A DNA stretch of 64,000 nt from Eutreptiella sp. 'Long Island Sound 2002' (lineage: Eukaryota > Euglenozoa > Euglenophyceae > Eutreptiales > Eutreptiaceae). Below, piece after piece: positions 60,701-64,000 of this stretch. Below the pieces are notes generated by a model that had not been told where the DNA came from, ran no database searches, and saw nothing but the letters and a program-made list of their open reading frames with translations. Location: contig OZ038379.1 in NCBI GenBank assembly GCA_964036045.1, forward strand, positions 72,694,719-72,758,718. Reading direction: 5' to 3'. Within the stretch, counting starts at the first letter, position 1. Every line of letters starts with the position of its first letter. A program made the translations under genes and the position numbers.

Positions 60701-63484
60701 AACGCACCAAATCGTTCAGGGGCTGGCGTCCCCCAACAGTCGCGTGCCTTCACAGGGGTAGGGTCCCTGTGCCTGGGGTTATCAGTGGGGGGCTGGGCTG
60801 GGGGGCGGGGGATATTGCGTGCAGGGGGTGGGGGGTTGCGGTGACGCCCCGGCGTCTGGCATCGCGCTTCATTGCTTAGCGTGCGGGGGCGGCGGCTCAG
60901 CTGTCCTTCTGCCCTGCCTGCGAGGGCACCAAGTCGGATGCTCACTGTGTCACTGTGGCCATGGAAGGGTACTGCCTCCATACTGCTCCGGTTTGTGTCT
61001 GTGTAGTCCCGGGAGCCGCCTGAGGGGCACGTACCGTGGCGTGTACACTGTCTTTGTTCACCTTGCCGCCACGTTAAGCGGCCGGCCCAGCTGTGTTGAG
61101 TCGACCGATGGGCCCCGGGGGGCCGCCAGGCTGCGCAAGAAGGGGATGTGGGGCTGGAGAAGAGGACTTACTCGGGGTCCCTTGTCTTCGCCGCATCCGC
61201 CCGTCTCTCCCCCGGCCCGCTGTTCCCTTATGGGGGGCGTGGCATATGCTGCCTGCGTGCGACCATCTGCAGGGTCCCTCGGCGTTGGTCCGGCCCGTGT
61301 CTCGCGAGCCTGCAGGTCGGCGATGCCCCGGGACCATCAACGGCCCGCGAGCGCCCGCGGTTGGGCATGCGGAGGTCACAGGGCGCACCGCAGAGCGGCA
61401 ATGGGGGGGCTATGGTGCATGGCTTAGGCTGGCCGGTTACCCGATGGTAGGAGACGGTCTGCCCCAGTCTTGGACGGTGCAGGGCCAGCTGTGACGGACA
61501 TCAAGTCCGCTCGGGGGCAGGGTCCGGATTCAGGGGTCAGCTGGTCAGCACTGGTGCGGGGCCTCTTGCTTCTCTCGGCTGGCGTCGGAGGGGGGCTGGC
61601 CTAGCGCAAGGTCAGTCCATGTTACTTCGTGTACACCAGGCGGCTCTGCAGGCCAGCCCGGCCCGCTGGCAGCCCCCCTCCTTGGCTGCCTGATGGAGCC
61701 CCCCCTGGCAGGGGCCCCTGTCTTCCCCCCCTCAAACTCCCAGAGCTAAGCGCGGCGAGGTGCCGCGATGGGGCGCCCGCGGCCACAACCGGGCGCTCCA
61801 CCAGAAGGCGGAGCGCGTTGGCGTTCTGGTGCAGGACCGCCCCTGGGGAGGGCAGATAGCTGCTCAGAGGAAGCTGGCGTCAGACATCACGGCGACATCC
61901 TACCTCCCGCCGGTCTGCGTGCTCCAGCGCATAACATTGCCGGCCATGCCTGTCGCGGACGCAGAGGGGTGGGCGGGCTGGTGGTGCCGAGGCGGTGCGG
62001 CGTGCATGCCCTGTGGCTTGGTGCAGTGGCGTGTAGTGAGTGCAGGTCCAGTTGCCTACTCCAGGGAGGGGTAGTGATTCCCCTGGCCTGGTTGAGGGGG
62101 GTCTTGCAGCGCGCCGCGTTGCCGGGTTGAGGGTCCGGTGCACGCTCTCGCTGGGGCTTTGGGGGGAGCAGTCATATCTCCGCGCCAGGCCACTGGCAGG
62201 GGCGCGGCCCACTGCGTTCCGGGGCCGCTGGCCTGGGACGTTGGTTATCGGCTTGGCGGGAAATAGGGCGCAGTGGCCCGGGCAACCCATGCTGTGTTCT
62301 CCGGGGCAATCCCTGGGTGACCTCCCTGCGGGCCGGGGTCCGTGGGCCGGGGGGGTCAGAAGGGTTGGAGAACCCCCCCGTCCCCCTATGCCGCGCATCG
62401 CGTGCCACGGGTGCATAGCTGCTGGCGCAGCTGCACGCCTCCCATTTGCTGTACGTGTCGTGGCGTCATGGCCGGGCTGCTCATCCTGCGGTGCGCCTCA
62501 CTGTGGTACGTTGATTCTGAGGTCGGCCGGCCCGTCTCCGGGTAGGGGGGGGGCGGTGGTCCTCCCTGGTAGGAAAGTTAGTAGCGGGGGGGTTGACGCG
62601 GCGTGCCCCGCCGCATTGAGCCACTCATAGGGCCCTCGCCCCCCTGGTCGCCCCCCCTAGACGCATGAAGGGCGGGCCGGCAGTCTCAGGGGGACATGAC
62701 GTGTCCCGCCCTGTGGCGTGCAAGCCCAAGCGCCCGTCCTGTGCTGCCGGGCGACCCCAGGGGTCAGCTTGCTGCCTTAGCCGCCATCGGCGGCGGGGGT
62801 TCTCGGCCCATCCGCTTGCAGCAGGGGTCCACGGCCTGGGATGGTGGGTACCGGTCAGGCGGGGGGCGGGGGGCGGGGTGCGTTGAACCCCGTTGTTCAG
62901 GTGCCTGCCCTGGGCAGCAGTCGTGTCGTCAGGGGGGGGAGAGCGGTTGATGGCATGATAACTGGGGGGTTGGATCCCTGCTGTTGCTGGGAGGTTGGGT
63001 GCCGCCAACTGGTGGTCGCCGAGTCCGCCCCCTCCTGGCATCCGCCTCGGCGGCGGCAACAGTCCCCTCCCTGCGCCTCAGGGAGTGGCGGCAGCTGCCG
63101 CCCATTGTTGGCCTGGCCGTGTCCCTACGCTTCTTTGGCGCGGAAGTTAGGGCCAGAGGCCGCAGCCCGAGGGAGTGCCCCCCCCCTCCGCGTCTTCCGG
63201 TGTGTGAGCGGTTGAGGGGGCGCGTGCACTGGCGCGGCGGGCCACGGGTTGTGGGGGGGTCCGCTTCCCGCACTGGTGCATTGGGTTTGTGTCCGCCTTG
63301 GCAGTGGTACTTCTCCCTCCCCCTGTGCCACTGTCACAGGTCACATGCCCGGGTTAGTGAACTTCGCCCGGGCAGGGCAAGCAGTGCCCCACCGGCTCAG
63401 GGGTGCTGGGCGGTGCGCGGCCGCTGCGGCCCTCTCTTACTCCGCTCCGCGGGGGGTGAGAAGTGCTGGCACCATTTTCGACAT
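60701..63484. other. GC-rich decayed DNA, no supported gene
   Basis: Open frames on both strands are short and Gly/Arg/Pro-rich. No catalytic motif, RNA gene or long repeat is visible, although scattered G runs and CCCGGG-type phrases resemble the interior of the GC-rich elements. Some of the minus-strand DNA just left of 63485 may be the 3' part of the element whose protein is described next. Confidence 0.4.
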
Positions 63485-63979
63485 CTACATTTCTGCGAGG
63501 TTAGGGTTGCGGTGATGGCGGATGAGGTCGGTGTGCAGGGCCCTGGGCAGCCACTCATTGGCCTCGGCGTCCGTGACGCAGAGCACCGTCCCACCTACAG
63601 GAAGGCGTGCCAACGCGGCCCTCGGTCCGGCCAGCTCCGCTCAAAAGACAGACCCGAGCGTCCTTTTCGGGTCCTCCTGGGCCACGCAGCCCTCGAGGGT
63701 TATCTCCTGATTCCCCCGTCCCGCCAGAGGAGCACATCTTTGATCGAACAGGTCCTCGGGTACCAGGAGGTGGCCAAGTTCAACCAACCCAGTGCCTGCA
63801 ACACCGCCGAGGGGGGTCTCGCCCCCCAGGGGGTTGGGGATGGCCTGCCAGTCCCGCCCCCAGGCATCCTGAGCACCGGCACGTCGCGGGGCCCCCTTGT
63901 CCCCCCTGACTGCCTGCAGCTTGGGTTCTCGCGCCGCCAGAGCGGCGGCCATCCGTGTCGGTTCCGTTCTCGGTTGCAT
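63485..63979 (-). pseudogene. Relative of the 449-codon protein's C-terminal domain, frameshifted
   Basis: Three minus-strand frames together follow the domain at 56.1-56.5 kb. One gives GRPSPTPWGARPPSAVLQAL, GWLNLATSWYPRTCSIKDVL and LLWRDGG (compare GRRPRPPVGRDPVVLEVLGR, LNWVTSGYKRNRPFNVVLLE). The next gives GNQEITLEGCVAQEDPKRTL (compare GNEEVTPAGWVAQKQHERVL). After a stop at 63641-63643, the third block reads LPVGGTVLCVTDAEANEWLP and RALHTDLIRHHR (compare FLEGDSVLRVRGAEANVWLL, RALRAALIHWR). Matching order across about 110 residues, despite shifts, shows true homology. The gene enters from beyond the right edge of the window. Confidence 0.6.
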
Positions 63980-64000
63980 TTGTTCTCTTATCTTCTTTAT

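Noticed and set aside
1-64000. Naming the organism, for example a charophyte or other green alga
   Set aside because: There is no rRNA, organelle gene or conserved host gene in the window to decide it; a resemblance of repeats from memory is not evidence.

Overview
The window looks like nuclear DNA from a large, repeat-choked eukaryotic genome. I see no bacterial operons, no rRNA or tRNA gene and no convincing intact host gene. Almost everything recognisable is a fragment of a mobile element or a tandem repeat. I cannot name the organism; an alga is my guess, but it rests only on the overall flavour of the elements.

1-17.1 kb. A hAT-type (DUF659 class) transposase gene on the + strand lies in pieces (45-767, 1108-1355, 7475-7815, 8103-8215 and 16731-17064). 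The first gap is an 11-bp minisatellite. The second is a ~6 kb GC-rich element carrying a broken Ulp1-like (C48) protease; it ends in (TACC)n and is flanked by a candidate 10-bp target duplication. The third is a short SINE-like element ending in (ACTT)n. The fourth is 8.5 kb holding minus-strand coding fragments separated by non-coding DNA packed with the octamer CAAAGTTG/CAACTTTG.

17.1-25 kb. A ~90-bp minisatellite, then several kb almost devoid of A on the + strand, then AT-rich unique sequence with one 250-bp duplication.

25-43.4 kb. Two full copies and a partial third copy of an ~8.0 kb tandem unit. Each full copy holds a glutamine-rich exon (minus strand), a short element with a TACC tail, a 440-bp MITE, a 125-bp minisatellite, an A-depleted block and a reverse-transcriptase fragment. 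The two full copies differ by about 100 bp, almost all of it one small insertion with a clean 17-bp target duplication.

43.9-56.7 kb. A decayed LINE-type element on the + strand: reverse-transcriptase thumb, post-RT region, RNase H-like region, CCHC-type zinc motif and C-terminal extension. A 5.4 kb array of 1.59 kb units sits between the post-RT region and the RNase H start. Further GC-rich coding fragments follow, including a 449-codon open frame.

56.7-64 kb. GC-rich decayed sequence with inverted and direct repeats, a DIRS-like RNase H fragment, and at the right edge a minus-strand relative of the C-terminal domain of the 449-codon frame. That shared ~110-residue domain, which I do not recognise, is the best candidate here for something undescribed.
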